Shown: positions 45,651 through 55,468 of the stretch, in pieces
How positions within the stretch are numbered: the stretch's first letter is position 1
How the letters are laid out: every line of letters starts with the position of its first letter
Origin: DATGPD01 sp031423015
GTDB lineage: Bacteria; Planctomycetota; UBA1135; UBA2386
DNA: 64,000 bases
Direction: 5' to 3'
Assembly: GCA_031423015.1 (NCBI GenBank)
Contig: JANPER010000183.1
Coordinates: forward strand, 58,833-122,832
Made by a program: the position numbers and the translations under genes
The notes under the pieces: generated by a model
Told to the model about the DNA's origin: nothing
The model's input: only the letters and a program-made list of their open reading frames with translations
The model's database searches: none

Positions 45651-47747
45651 ATGCACCCCATGCATGTCCCGCCCGCATTGCCGTTCATTGCGCTGTTCTG
45701 CTCGTGGGCGTTGACGGCGCAGCAGCCGCCGGCGACGGACGCGACGCACTTCCCGCCAGCCGGCGCGTGGGAGCATCGCGCACCCGAAGCAGTCGGCATG
45801 GATCCGACGAAGCTCGCCGCGGCGATCGCGTTCGCGCAAAGCAACCCGACCGAATGGCCGGCGGACTTCTCGACGCAAGAGCAACAGTTCGGCGCGCTGC
45901 TCGGGCCGATCCCGAAGACGCGCGCGGCGACCAACGGTGTGATCGTGCGTCACGGCTATGTGGTCGGTGAGTTCGGCGACACCGCCGCGGTGGATCCGAC
46001 CTACTCGGTGGCGAAGAGCCTGCTGGCAACGGTGGCCGGCGTGGCGGTGCGCGAGCGCGCGATCGTCGACCTCGATGAGCCGGTGGAGCGGCGTGTGCAC
46101 GACGGCGGCTACGACAGCGCGCACAACGCTGCGGTCACCTGGCGCCACCACCTGCAGCAGGAGTCGGAGTGGGACGGCGAGATGTGGGGCAAGCGCAGCG
46201 ACTTCGTGGGTGCGCAGGCCTTCGGGCAGGGCGAACGCAAGCCGCGCGCGCTCGAGGCGCCGGGCAGCCGCTACGAGTACAACGACGTCCGTATCAATCG
46301 CTTCGCGTTGTCGCTGCTGCGAGTCCTCGGCAAGCCAGTGCCAGAGGTGTTTCGCGACGAAGTGATGACGAAGATCGGAGCATCGTCGACGTGGCGCTGG
46401 ATCCCGTACGACAACGCGTTCGTCGAGGAGGGCGGCGTGCGCATGCCATCGGTCAGCGGTGGCACGCGCTGGGGTGGCGGCGTGTGGATCGCGACCACCG
46501 ACCTGGCGCGCCTCGGCACCTTGTGGCTGCGCGACGGTCGCTGGGGCGAACAGCAGTTGCTGCCGAGAGAGTACGTCGTCACGGCGTTGCAGCGGAGCGT
46601 GCACGGTCCCGACTACGGCTTGTTGTGGTGGCTCAACACCGCGGGAAAGAACTGGCCCGGGCTGCCGAGGAACGCCTTCGGCGCGCGCGGCGCCGGCAGC
46701 AACACGGTGTTCGTGTCGCCGGACCACGATCTGGTGATCGTGTGGCGCTGGCACGGCACGAAGAACAATGCCGACGCCAAGTTCTTCGCCAAGGTGATCG
46801 ACGCCATCACCGCGCCGATGACACCACCGCTGCAGGCGCCCGTGGTTCTGCTGCGCACGACGACCGGCACGACGCTGGAGGGCCAACTGGCGCCGGCGAC
46901 CCTGACCTTCGAGAGCGGTGGCGTCAATCGACAGGTGGCGGTGCGCGAGGTCCTGTCGTTGCACTCGGCGTCACCGGAGTCGCCACAGGAACTGGAGCGC
47001 ATCACCAGCGGACTCGCCACACTCGGCGGCGCCGACCGCAAGGCCGCCGAAGCCGCTGCCGAGGAACTGGCGGATATCGGACTGCCGGTGCTCACGCCGC
47101 TGCTGCGCAGCTTCGTCGACACCGACGCCCACGAGCCGGACCTGCGTTATCGCTTGTTCGCGCGCATCGTGCCCGGCCACGCCGACGTCGCCGATCGCAC
47201 GCTCGACATGCTGCGGCTCGAGAGCGGCGAGGTGTTGCGCGGCCGGTGGGCATCGGTCGATCTGCACGTCGCAGCCGTGGGCGGTGCGCCGGTCACCATC
47301 CCGGCCGCCGCCGTGCGCCGGCTTGCGGTGCGTCGAGCGCGCGTCGAGCGGGTGTTCGAGCTGCACGCGCTGCACGACTGCACCTACGTCAACTTCTTGG
47401 ACACCGGCGTGGCGGTGACGCCGAGCACGCGTTTGCGCGCCGACGCCGCGGGCTTCGCGCGGCTGTCGTTCGACGAGGACGGCTGGGCAAGCGATCCGGA
47501 TGGCATCAAGGAGGCGCTGCCCGGCAAGCGCAAGCTGCAGGAAGGCTTCCGCTGGGGCGCCGTGCTCGGCCGCGTTGGCACAGGCGGCGAGCGCTGGTTC
47601 GCCGGGGCGCACGTCGACAGGGCTGACCTTGCCCGCGGCCGCCTCTACTTCGTGGTCAACGACAACGAGCACTGGCAGAACAACATCGGCAGCTATCGCG
47701 TGCGGTGCGCGGCGACCGACGCCTACGACCTCGGCGAGTCGCGGTAG
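45651..47747 (+). CDS. Exported serine hydrolase (beta-lactamase/esterase family) with C-terminal barrels
   Basis: 698 residues. Signal peptide (PFIALFCSWALTAQ). Residues about 40-395 are a class C beta-lactamase-type hydrolase: SVAK (Ser119, Lys122), the second motif as YND (210-212) rather than YSN, and a FGARGAGSNTVFV region near the KTG position. Family members are carboxylesterases, peptidases or lactamases. After about residue 400 come two Sm/SH3-like segments (LRTTTGTTLEGQL...; MLRLESGEVLRGRW...), separated by an Ala-rich helical stretch. The last 60 residues (GRLYFVVNDNEHWQNNIGSYRV) resemble the PA-IL (LecA) galactose-lectin fold. Such a tail could bind a sugar or wall polymer. Confidence 0.8.
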   Translation: MHPMHVPPALPFIALFCSWALTAQQPPATDATHFPPAGAWEHRAPEAVGMDPTKLAAAIAFAQSNPTEWPADFSTQEQQFGALLGPIPKTRAATNGVIVRHGYVVGEFGDTAAVDPTYSVAKSLLATVAGVAVRERAIVDLDEPVERRVHDGGYDSAHNAAVTWRHHLQQESEWDGEMWGKRSDFVGAQAFGQGERKPRALEAPGSRYEYNDVRINRFALSLLRVLGKPVPEVFRDEVMTKIGASSTWRWIPYDNAFVEEGGVRMPSVSGGTRWGGGVWIATTDLARLGTLWLRDGRWGEQQLLPREYVVTALQRSVHGPDYGLLWWLNTAGKNWPGLPRNAFGARGAGSNTVFVSPDHDLVIVWRWHGTKNNADAKFFAKVIDAITAPMTPPLQAPVVLLRTTTGTTLEGQLAPATLTFESGGVNRQVAVREVLSLHSASPESPQELERITSGLATLGGADRKAAEAAAEELADIGLPVLTPLLRSFVDTDAHEPDLRYRLFARIVPGHADVADRTLDMLRLESGEVLRGRWASVDLHVAAVGGAPVTIPAAAVRRLAVRRARVERVFELHALHDCTYVNFLDTGVAVTPSTRLRADAAGFARLSFDEDGWASDPDGIKEALPGKRKLQEGFRWGAVLGRVGTGGERWFAGAHVDRADLARGRLYFVVNDNEHWQNNIGSYRVRCAATDAYDLGESR

Positions 47748-47833
47748 TGCGCGCCGCGCATCGACGTGCGGCGACTTGGGCCAGCGGCAATCAGGCGGAG
47801 CTGCTGCTGCTTTGAAGTCTGGAGGTGCCAGGG

Positions 47834-48544
47834 CTAGCCAAACATCGTCAACCACTCCTGCTCGGTCTTCGGCTTGAAGACCGCGTTCTGCTTGCGGGTC
47901 TGCGCCATCGTCGCCGACGGCTCCGGCGCGTAGAGATGGCCAGGGAACAGGATGGCGTCGTCGGGCACCTTCGCCAAACGCTGCGTGAGGCTCTGGTAGA
48001 GCTGGGCCGGATCGCCGCCCGGCAGGTCGGTGCGGCCGCAGCCCTGCAAGAACAGCGTGTCGCCGGCGACCAGGCGGTTCTCGACGAGGAAGCACTGACT
48101 GCCCGGCGTGTGGCCTGGCGTGTGGATGAGGCAGATCTCGATGTCACCCACGCGCACGATGTCGCCGCTGTCGTGCACGGCGAGGTCGCCGTCGGAGCAG
48201 CCGCTCATGCGCTTCACCCACGGCACCTCGTCGCGTTGCACGTGCACCTTGACCTTGCAGCAGGTGAGCAGTTCGCGCACGCCCTCGATGCCGTGGCCGT
48301 ACATGTCGCCGCCGATGTGGTCGGGGTGGTAGTGCGTGGCGAGCGCGCCGGTGATCGTCATGTCGTCCTTGCGGGCGATGTCCAAAAGCTCGGACACCGC
48401 GTAGGCCGGATCCACGAGCACGGCCTCGCGGCGCACGCGGTCGCCGATGAGGTAGACGAAGTTGACCATCTGGCGCGCCACCTGATCGTTGCGAGCGAAG
48501 TCGCGGCCGGCGAGGAGTTGCTTGAAGTAGAGGCGGTCGTGCAT
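47834..48544 (-). CDS. MBL-fold metallohydrolase (glyoxalase II/ETHE1-like)
   Basis: 236 residues from the ATG at 48544; an in-frame ATG 57 bases upstream is less likely. Complete metal-binding set: HYHPDH (71-76), His145 in HTPGHTPGS, Asp162 in AGDTLF and His203 in FPGHLY. This is the pattern of hydroxyacylglutathione hydrolases and persulfide dioxygenases. The C-terminal glutathione-binding extension of true glyoxalase II is missing, so the substrate is open. A cystathionine beta-synthase lies 6 kb away, too far to argue for a sulfur operon. Confidence 0.85.
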   Translation of the reverse strand: MHDRLYFKQLLAGRDFARNDQVARQMVNFVYLIGDRVRREAVLVDPAYAVSELLDIARKDDMTITGALATHYHPDHIGGDMYGHGIEGVRELLTCCKVKVHVQRDEVPWVKRMSGCSDGDLAVHDSGDIVRVGDIEICLIHTPGHTPGSQCFLVENRLVAGDTLFLQGCGRTDLPGGDPAQLYQSLTQRLAKVPDDAILFPGHLYAPEPSATMAQTRKQNAVFKPKTEQEWLTMFG

Positions 48545-48630
48545 CAGTGGGGATTCGAGCTGATTCGAGCGGGAGGAGCGGCCCAACATACGCGCTCGCA
48601 TGCCGACTCGACGCGCCTACACTCGCGCGC

Positions 48631-48912
48631 GTGCTGTTCGTCACCCTCTGCGTCAGCGTGTGTTCGATCCTGCTGCTCGCCTGGATCGTGCTCGAAGTCG
48701 CGCCACGCGCCGGCCAGGCGCTGGTCGACCGCGTGTGCGGCGCGTGCTTCGCGGCGCTCGCGGTGACGTCGGTCGTGGTCTTTGCCCACCTGGTGACGTC
48801 GCCGGCCTCGAGCCGCGGACCGATCCCGTTCTTCGTGTTCTTCGGCGCGCCGATCGGTCTCTACTTGGCCTGGCTGAGTTTCCGCCTGGCCGGGGGGCGC
48901 GCCAAGGGCTGA
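48631..48912 (+). CDS. Small three-helix membrane protein
   Basis: 93 residues from a GTG; an upstream in-frame ATG would overlap the divergent MBL gene. Three hydrophobic segments (LFVTLCVSVCSILLLAWIVL, CFAALAVTSVVVFAHLV, PFFVFFGAPIGLYLAWLSF). No motif recognised. It runs divergent to the hydrolase and convergent with the lipoprotein gene ending at 48916, 3 bases away. Confidence 0.6.
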   Translation: MLFVTLCVSVCSILLLAWIVLEVAPRAGQALVDRVCGACFAALAVTSVVVFAHLVTSPASSRGPIPFFVFFGAPIGLYLAWLSFRLAGGRAKG

Positions 48913-48915
48913 GCG

Positions 48916-49656
48916 CTAGTTGCCGTTCGGCGCGGCCGGGGGCAGCTCGGGCACGTTGTCGGCGAGGGTCACGACCAGATCGCACAGGCACATCTTGACG
49001 GCTTCGTCGAGGGTGGGCGAGTTGGCCTTGTTGTTCTCGGTACCCAAGAAGCCGACGTTGACGTCGAACGACTTGGCTGCCGAACTCTGCTTGCCCTTCA
49101 CTTCACCGTTCCACACCGCGCGGCCGTCCTTCAGCGACGTCACCTTCACCGCCATGGTCACCACGGCGATCGACTCGCTGTTCTGCCAGCCGACGAACGG
49201 CACGTTCCACTTCTGGCCAGACGACGACTGCTCGTTGCACTCGATCACGGTGCACGTCACCGAGTAGTGCGGGGTGAGCGCCCACTGCTTCTCGGTGGTC
49301 TTCTCGATGAGGCTTTCTTGTTGCAGGCGCTTGAGGTCACGCATCTCGTCGAAGCTCACCACGCGGAAGCGCTTGGTGCTGTTGAGCGCCATCTCGATGC
49401 GGCGCTCGAGAGCCTTCTCGGTGGGCGGCGCGGTGGTGGCGTCGGCGCCGCGGAACAGGCCGCGCAGCCCCGAGTTGGCGCCGCCGCCGACGCTGTCGTC
49501 GACGCGGATCATCAACACCGGCTGTCGGTCGTCGGGCAGCGGCGCGACCGCGCTGGCGCGCTGGACCAGCTCGGCCTGCTTGGGGTCGAGCTGCTTGGGG
49601 GCGTTGCACGCCGTAGCGGCGAGAAGAAGAAGGCAGATGGCGTGAGAAACTTGCAT
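48916..49656 (-). CDS. Lipoprotein, possibly CsgG-like
   Basis: 246 residues from the ATG at 49656. Lipobox ATAC (Cys17). The remainder has a PVLMIRVDDSV strand, a helix-strand unit typical of CsgG/LpoB-like domains (LERRIEMALNSTKRFRVVSFDEMRDLKRL) and VTCTVIECNEQ, a position where CsgG-type proteins have their next strand. The second half repeats strands with KDGRAVWNGEVKG. CsgG-type lipoproteins form outer-membrane pores or periplasmic activators; which applies is not clear. It follows the kinase-SUMF1 gene by 88 bases on the same strand, so the two may be cotranscribed. Confidence 0.7.
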   Translation of the reverse strand: MQVSHAICLLLLAATACNAPKQLDPKQAELVQRASAVAPLPDDRQPVLMIRVDDSVGGGANSGLRGLFRGADATTAPPTEKALERRIEMALNSTKRFRVVSFDEMRDLKRLQQESLIEKTTEKQWALTPHYSVTCTVIECNEQSSSGQKWNVPFVGWQNSESIAVVTMAVKVTSLKDGRAVWNGEVKGKQSSAAKSFDVNVGFLGTENNKANSPTLDEAVKMCLCDLVVTLADNVPELPPAAPNGN

Positions 49657-49744
49657 GCGTCGGTTCGTTGGGTAGTTCGACCGGGGTAGCGCACGAACTC
49701 TAGCCGCGTCACACGGGTTTTTCGCCGCCGCGGGCCAACGGGGC

Positions 49745-52177
49745 TCAGCGCACCGTGCGCGCGACGCGAAAGCCGATATCGACCGCGCGACCGCGCGCCG
49801 CGTGCCGACGGGACGAGCGTGCGTCCAAAGATGAGGCACACCAACTGCCGCCGCGCGCCACCGCCGAGTCGCTGCTGCCGGTGGGGAACGGATCGTCGAC
49901 GCCGTCTTGACGATCGACGTAGGCGGCGCGCAGGTAGGGGTCGGCGCACCACTCCCGCACGTTGCCGGCCATGTCGAAGAAGCCCCAAGGGTTGGCGGCG
50001 AAGTGCCCAACGGGCGCGGTTTGCAAGAAGCCATCCTCGATCGGCCACGGGTTCGCTGGCAGTGGGCCGTCGGCGGGCATCTTGGAAGCTTCCTTGCTGG
50101 CGTCGCCGAACACGTTTTCTTTGCCCTCGGCGTCGAGCGGCGTGCTGCCGAACCACCACGACGTGATGGTGGCGGCGCGACACGCGAGTTCCCACTGCGC
50201 CTCGGTGGGCAGGCGGAAGCCATACTTGCTGCAAAACGCGGCGGCCTCACCCTGGCTGATGTAGACGACGGGATGATCGTCGCCCCAGGCGGCCTCGGTC
50301 TTGAGGCGGCCCCGCTTGCGCGGGTCGACCAGACCCTCACCCGCGGCGCCGCCCTCGGCGACATAGCGGCGCCACTGCGCCACGGTCACTTCGGTGACGC
50401 CCAGGTAGTAGGGGTGCGTGTTGGTCACCGCGTGCTGCGGCGTCTCTTCGATGCGAGCCTCGCGGTCGGTCTTCGGCGAGCCCATCGCGAAGGTGTTTGG
50501 CTCCACCAGGATCAGCTCGATGCCGGTCTTCGTGTCGCGGATGCGACGCGGCAGCGTCGAGAGCGGGCCGGGGGTGGCGTCGACGACTTCGATTTGCCAG
50601 TCGCTCGGCAGCGTCGTCGTCGAGGCCCTGATCCCAGCTTCGGCTTTCGTCTTCCCCTCGACGACGTTCTGGGCGTCGCCCTCGGCCTTGGTCTTCGCGT
50701 TGGTTTGGGCTGCCGTCGCCTGCGCCGTGCCTTCTGTGCCGGTGCCGGTGGGGGGGATCACCGTCTCGGTTGCCTTGCTCTCGCCGCTTGTCGTCGTTTC
50801 CGGTTTGCCGACGATGGCCTTGTCGACGCTCTTGTCGTCAGTCTTCTCGGTGACCTTCTCCGTGACCTTCTCCGTGGCGGCAGCCGCCAGTTTGGTCTCG
50901 CCCGAAGTCGGGATCGGCTTACCGGCGTCGATCTGGCCATCGGCCGCCTTGCTCGCTTCAACGAGCTTGGCCTCGCCGCTCGTCAACTGCGCGGTTGCGC
51001 CACCGACCACCATTTCACTCTTGGCGACATCACGCCGGCTGCTGTCCCCGCTGCCGGCGCGTTGCTTCTGCCACCAGTCCCAACCGAACACGCCGCCGGC
51101 GGCGACGATCGCCGTCACCACGAGCAGCGCGACCGCGCCGATCCCCGACCGCTTGGCCGATGGTGCTCGAGCCTCGGCGGCTGCGGCAGGCTTGGTCGCC
51201 GGCCGCGGCTTCGTGCTCGCCTTTTTGGTCGGTGCCGGAACGGTCCCCGGGTCAGTCAGGCGCTGCGGCAGCATCGTCACGTCAAACGCGGCGGTGTCCC
51301 TTCCTTCGTCGGTCGCATCGAGCACGGCCTCCATGAACTGCGCCATCGTCTCGAAGCGCGCGTTCGGCTCCTTGGACAGCGCGCGCAGGATCACCTGCTG
51401 CAGCGACTCGGGGACGTTGGGGTTGACGTCGCGCGGCGGGCACGTCGGCTCGTTGACCACCGCGTGGCGCAGCTCCGCCTTGGTCTGGCAGTGGCCGTAC
51501 GGCGTGGTGCCGGTGACCATCTCGTACAGCACGACGCCGAACGAGTAGATGTCGCTGCGCACGGTGGCCGACTCGCCCTTGGTCTGCTCCGGGCTCGCGT
51601 ACTGCGGCGTGAACGCTGACAGTTCGTCGAGGCGAGCGCCGAGCATGTCGCCGACCGCGCGCGAGATGCCGAAGTCCATCAGATACGAGCGACCCACGCG
51701 GTCGATCATGATGTTGCTCGGCTTGACGTCGCAGTGCACGATGCCACGCTGGTGCGCGTGTTCGAGCGCGCCGCCGACGCCAGCGACGATGCCGCGCACC
51801 CGATCGACCGGCATCACGCCGCGCTTGCGCATCTCCTCTTGCAGCGTCATGCCCTCGACGCGCCGCATCGCGATGAACGGCGTGTCGCCGTCTTGGTCGA
51901 CCTCGTACACCGTCAGCACACTGTCGTGGTTCTCGAGGCGGATCGCCTTCTTGGCCTCCTGCACGAAGCTCGCCACCACCTCGGGGGTGTTGGCGAACTC
52001 CGCCTTCAGCACCTTGACCGCCAGCACGCGATCGCCCACCGGGTCGTAGGCCTCGTAGACCGTGGCCATGCCGCCACTGCCAAGGAGGCTCCGGATCTGA
52101 TACTTGCCAATCTTCGTTGGTTGGTCGGTCACGGTTTTGGTCTGGTGCCTAGCGCGCGGGCGACGCGCGCGTTTCAC
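49745..52177 (-). CDS. Transmembrane Ser/Thr protein kinase with SUMF1 (FGE-like) domain
   Basis: 810 residues from a GTG (795 if the GTG at 52132 is used). Residues about 24-290 are a Hanks-type kinase: glycine loop LGSGGMATVYEA, VKVLK lysine, catalytic loop VHCDVKPSN (Cys149 in place of the usual Arg, so a non-RD kinase), DFGISRA and ASPEQ. A Pro/Ala linker, one membrane helix (IGAVALLVVTAIVAAGGVFGW), a low-complexity Thr/Glu/Lys linker with VTEK repeats and an exported SUMF1-type domain (about 560-810: NTFAMGSP, LPTEAQWELACRAA, MAGNVREWCAD, RGGSWCA) follow. The SUMF1 part is probably a ligand-binding fold rather than a sulfatase-activating enzyme. This fusion is frequent in Planctomycetota. 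Confidence 0.95.
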   Translation of the reverse strand: MKRARRPRARHQTKTVTDQPTKIGKYQIRSLLGSGGMATVYEAYDPVGDRVLAVKVLKAEFANTPEVVASFVQEAKKAIRLENHDSVLTVYEVDQDGDTPFIAMRRVEGMTLQEEMRKRGVMPVDRVRGIVAGVGGALEHAHQRGIVHCDVKPSNIMIDRVGRSYLMDFGISRAVGDMLGARLDELSAFTPQYASPEQTKGESATVRSDIYSFGVVLYEMVTGTTPYGHCQTKAELRHAVVNEPTCPPRDVNPNVPESLQQVILRALSKEPNARFETMAQFMEAVLDATDEGRDTAAFDVTMLPQRLTDPGTVPAPTKKASTKPRPATKPAAAAEARAPSAKRSGIGAVALLVVTAIVAAGGVFGWDWWQKQRAGSGDSSRRDVAKSEMVVGGATAQLTSGEAKLVEASKAADGQIDAGKPIPTSGETKLAAAATEKVTEKVTEKTDDKSVDKAIVGKPETTTSGESKATETVIPPTGTGTEGTAQATAAQTNAKTKAEGDAQNVVEGKTKAEAGIRASTTTLPSDWQIEVVDATPGPLSTLPRRIRDTKTGIELILVEPNTFAMGSPKTDREARIEETPQHAVTNTHPYYLGVTEVTVAQWRRYVAEGGAAGEGLVDPRKRGRLKTEAAWGDDHPVVYISQGEAAAFCSKYGFRLPTEAQWELACRAATITSWWFGSTPLDAEGKENVFGDASKEASKMPADGPLPANPWPIEDGFLQTAPVGHFAANPWGFFDMAGNVREWCADPYLRAAYVDRQDGVDDPFPTGSSDSAVARGGSWCASSLDARSSRRHAARGRAVDIGFRVARTVR

Positions 52178-52293
52178 GTCTCTCGAGATGGGATCGGGAT
52201 TCTAGGCAGCGCAGCGCGATGGGCCCTGGGGAAGTGGCATTCGGATGGGCTTGTGCGTGGTGGTGCGGTGTGGTTCGAGTCTGCCGCCCGGCG

Positions 52294-53019
52294 TCAGCCG
52301 GTCGCCGGCATGTCGTACACGCTGACCAACCCGTGCCGGCGCCAGCCGACGGAGAGCAGCCATGTCTTCGCCTCGCTGATTGGGCGGATGTGTGCCTCGA
52401 GGCCCGCGAAGCGGATGGTCTCTTTCCACCCGTCAAACCAAGGGCCTGATGTGAAGTTGTCGACGGGCGCAGCCACATGCACGTGCCGTCCATCGCGCTG
52501 GTGCTTCTTGCCGTTGCCGAGCACATACACGAGGCAGTTCTTCACCTCGCGCGGGGTCTCGAGGAGGCGGTCGTGGTAGCGATCGGCGAAAACCCTGCCG
52601 CCGCGCTGCCACAGTTTGTTGAGCGCCTTGGCGATACGGATCAGGAGGCCTTGCAGCCCGCGCGTCATCGACGCTCGGTCCTCGGCCTCGACGAGCATGT
52701 GCAGGTGATCGTTAAGGACCGCGTAGTGCACGAGGCGGAAGCCGAAGCGATCACAGCCGGCGGCGAAGGCAGCGCGGAGCGCGGCGTATTCGCGCCCCTT
52801 TCGAAGCAGCGGCAATCCCGCCGCGACCTTGACCGTCACATGCGCCGGGAACCTCCCCGCCATCTCGCCGCGCGGCCGATGCGACACCAAAGCCACCTCG
52901 CCCTTCGGCTTCCGCCCCGCCCCAGGCCGCCACCCGCCCCGCTGCTTGAACGGCAGCATGCCCTTCGCCACCCGCATCCGCCGCGACATCTTCGACCGCA
53001 CCCTAAGTTTTGGACTCAT
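52294..53019 (-). CDS. REP-associated (RAYT, IS200/Y1 type) transposase
   Basis: 241 residues. Y1_Tnp signature: VLNDHLHMLVEA, with the HxH pair (His105, His107), and the catalytic Tyr within NCLVYVLGN (Tyr165). N-terminal GGWRPGAGRKPKG and C-terminal FDGW...AKTWLLSVGWRRHGL are typical of RAYTs in planctomycetes. RAYTs cut single-stranded REP hairpins and are normally single-copy and domesticated. Starts behind no clear ribosome site. Short direct repeats (ACCCTAAGT at 53000 and 53042) and low-complexity DNA lie just upstream. Confidence 0.9.
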   Translation of the reverse strand: MSPKLRVRSKMSRRMRVAKGMLPFKQRGGWRPGAGRKPKGEVALVSHRPRGEMAGRFPAHVTVKVAAGLPLLRKGREYAALRAAFAAGCDRFGFRLVHYAVLNDHLHMLVEAEDRASMTRGLQGLLIRIAKALNKLWQRGGRVFADRYHDRLLETPREVKNCLVYVLGNGKKHQRDGRHVHVAAPVDNFTSGPWFDGWKETIRFAGLEAHIRPISEAKTWLLSVGWRRHGLVSVYDMPATG

Positions 53020-53050
53020 GTCTTAACCCACGATTGTCGTTACCCTAAGT
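53000..53050. repeat. 9-bp direct repeat ACCCTAAGT flanking the RAYT start
   Basis: ACCCTAAGT occurs at 53000-53008 and again at 53042-53050, on either side of the transposase start codon. It may be chance, but it is AT-richer than its surroundings. Confidence 0.3.
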
Positions 53051-53164
53051 GATTGAGCACAGGTTACGACATCGACGCCAAGACGTCCACGAACTTCTCG
53101 GCAATCCCCAGGCCACCCCAACAAATACAGACGTATGTCCCGCATGCGACACTCGTGCTCGCCC

Positions 53165-53200
53165 GCTCCCGCTCCCGCTCCCGCTCCCGCTCCCGCTCCC
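53165..53200. repeat. GCTCCC hexanucleotide microsatellite (6 copies)
   Basis: Six perfect tandem copies of GCTCCC. It sits in the 292-base gap between the transposase and the sigma-factor gene. Open frames across it give only RS or PA/GA dipeptide runs, so I treat it as non-coding. Copy number is likely to vary between strains. Confidence 0.9.
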
Positions 53201-53266
53201 CGCCGTACCGGATTGTCCACCCGTGCCCCGAGCCCCCAGCCTGCCCGGAGCTTTGGGAGGGAGCTG

Positions 53267-53294
53267 CAGTCAGACAGTCAGACAGTCAGACAGT
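53267..53294. repeat. CAGACAGT octamer repeat (3 copies plus a half)
   Basis: CAGT then three perfect CAGACAGT units. Two ACCCCCTC units follow at once and run into the stop region of the sigma-factor gene at 53312. Slipped-strand mutation could alter the 3' end of that transcript. Confidence 0.85.
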
Positions 53295-53311
53295 CACACC
53301 CCCTCACCCCC

Positions 53312-53938
53312 TCACGGCGCAAACCCGGCCAGCTTCTCCTTCAGTACCTCCTTCGTGCGCCAAAAGAACGTCCGCGCGTTCTCCGCGGTGTTCATCCGCA
53401 TGCGCGCGGCGATCACTTCGAACTCCAACTCTTCGAACAACCGCAGCTCCAAGACCATGCGCTGTTTGTCATTCAGACCCCCCAGTACACCAGCAAACGC
53501 TGCCGCGAACTCGTGCGAGCGCGCCACGCGCGTTTGCGAGATGGCGTCGACGTCGCCGACCTCGATTCCCTCGCCCTCCTTGCCACCATGGTCGAGGCTC
53601 ACGCGCGCACCCGCCCCGCCGCGCTTCTTCGCCTTGCTGCGCCGCAGCGCGTCCTTCAGCCGCAACTCGGCGATCGAACGCACCCAGGCCCGGAACGACG
53701 ACCCCTCTTGCACCAAGAAGCGATGGAACGTGTTGCTCACCTCCAACAGCACTTCCTGCGTCAGGTCCTCGGCGCTGGTGTGCGCTGGGAAGTCGCGCCT
53801 GGCGAACACCTCGACCAGCCAGGGCCGGATGCGCGCGTCCAGCGCGCGCCACGCCGCGACGTCACCGCGTTGCGCGCCAGCGACCTGGATCAGCGTCGTC
53901 GACTGCAGCGGCGGGGGATCCGAATCCTTGAGCGCCAT
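53312..53938 (-). CDS. ECF-type RNA polymerase sigma factor
   Basis: 208 residues. Region 2 is visible (SAEDLTQEVLLEVSNTFHRFLVQEGSSFRAWVRSIAELRLKDALRR) and a region 4 helix-turn-helix near 160-200 (LNDKQRMVLELRLFEELEFEVIAARMRMNTAENARTFFWR). A basic, Gly-rich linker joins them. No anti-sigma gene with a zinc-binding motif or membrane helix is adjacent; the gene lies 10 bases downstream of the cystathionine beta-synthase gene and may be read with it. The ECF groups in planctomycetes that lack an anti-sigma are often tied to Ser/Thr kinases; one is 1.1 kb downstream. Confidence 0.85.
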   Translation of the reverse strand: MALKDSDPPPLQSTTLIQVAGAQRGDVAAWRALDARIRPWLVEVFARRDFPAHTSAEDLTQEVLLEVSNTFHRFLVQEGSSFRAWVRSIAELRLKDALRRSKAKKRGGAGARVSLDHGGKEGEGIEVGDVDAISQTRVARSHEFAAAFAGVLGGLNDKQRMVLELRLFEELEFEVIAARMRMNTAENARTFFWRTKEVLKEKLAGFAP

Positions 53939-53948
53939 GACTCGCCGC

Positions 53949-55316
<1,368 letters not shown>

Positions 55317-55468
55317 GACGCGGCGCCGCGGCCGTTGGACCGCAGAGGGGGTAGCTTGGCGTGCGGACGGGTGCATGGCCAGAGCGGGTCCGACGGCCGC
55401 GATCATCGAGACAAAAAAATGGGTGCTCGAACACTGGCGACGGCGCGAGCGCCCTCGAAGATGTGCCG

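Noticed and set aside
45120..46964. A 614-codon minus-strand frame opposite the serine hydrolase
   Set aside because: Only the short kinase-like piece at 45519-45605 looks protein-like; the rest is a shadow of the hydrolase and its upstream spacer.
53053..53931. Plus-strand frame with a run of RS dipeptides across the GCTCCC array
   Set aside because: The RS run comes from the microsatellite and the remainder is antisense to the sigma-factor gene. No start signal.
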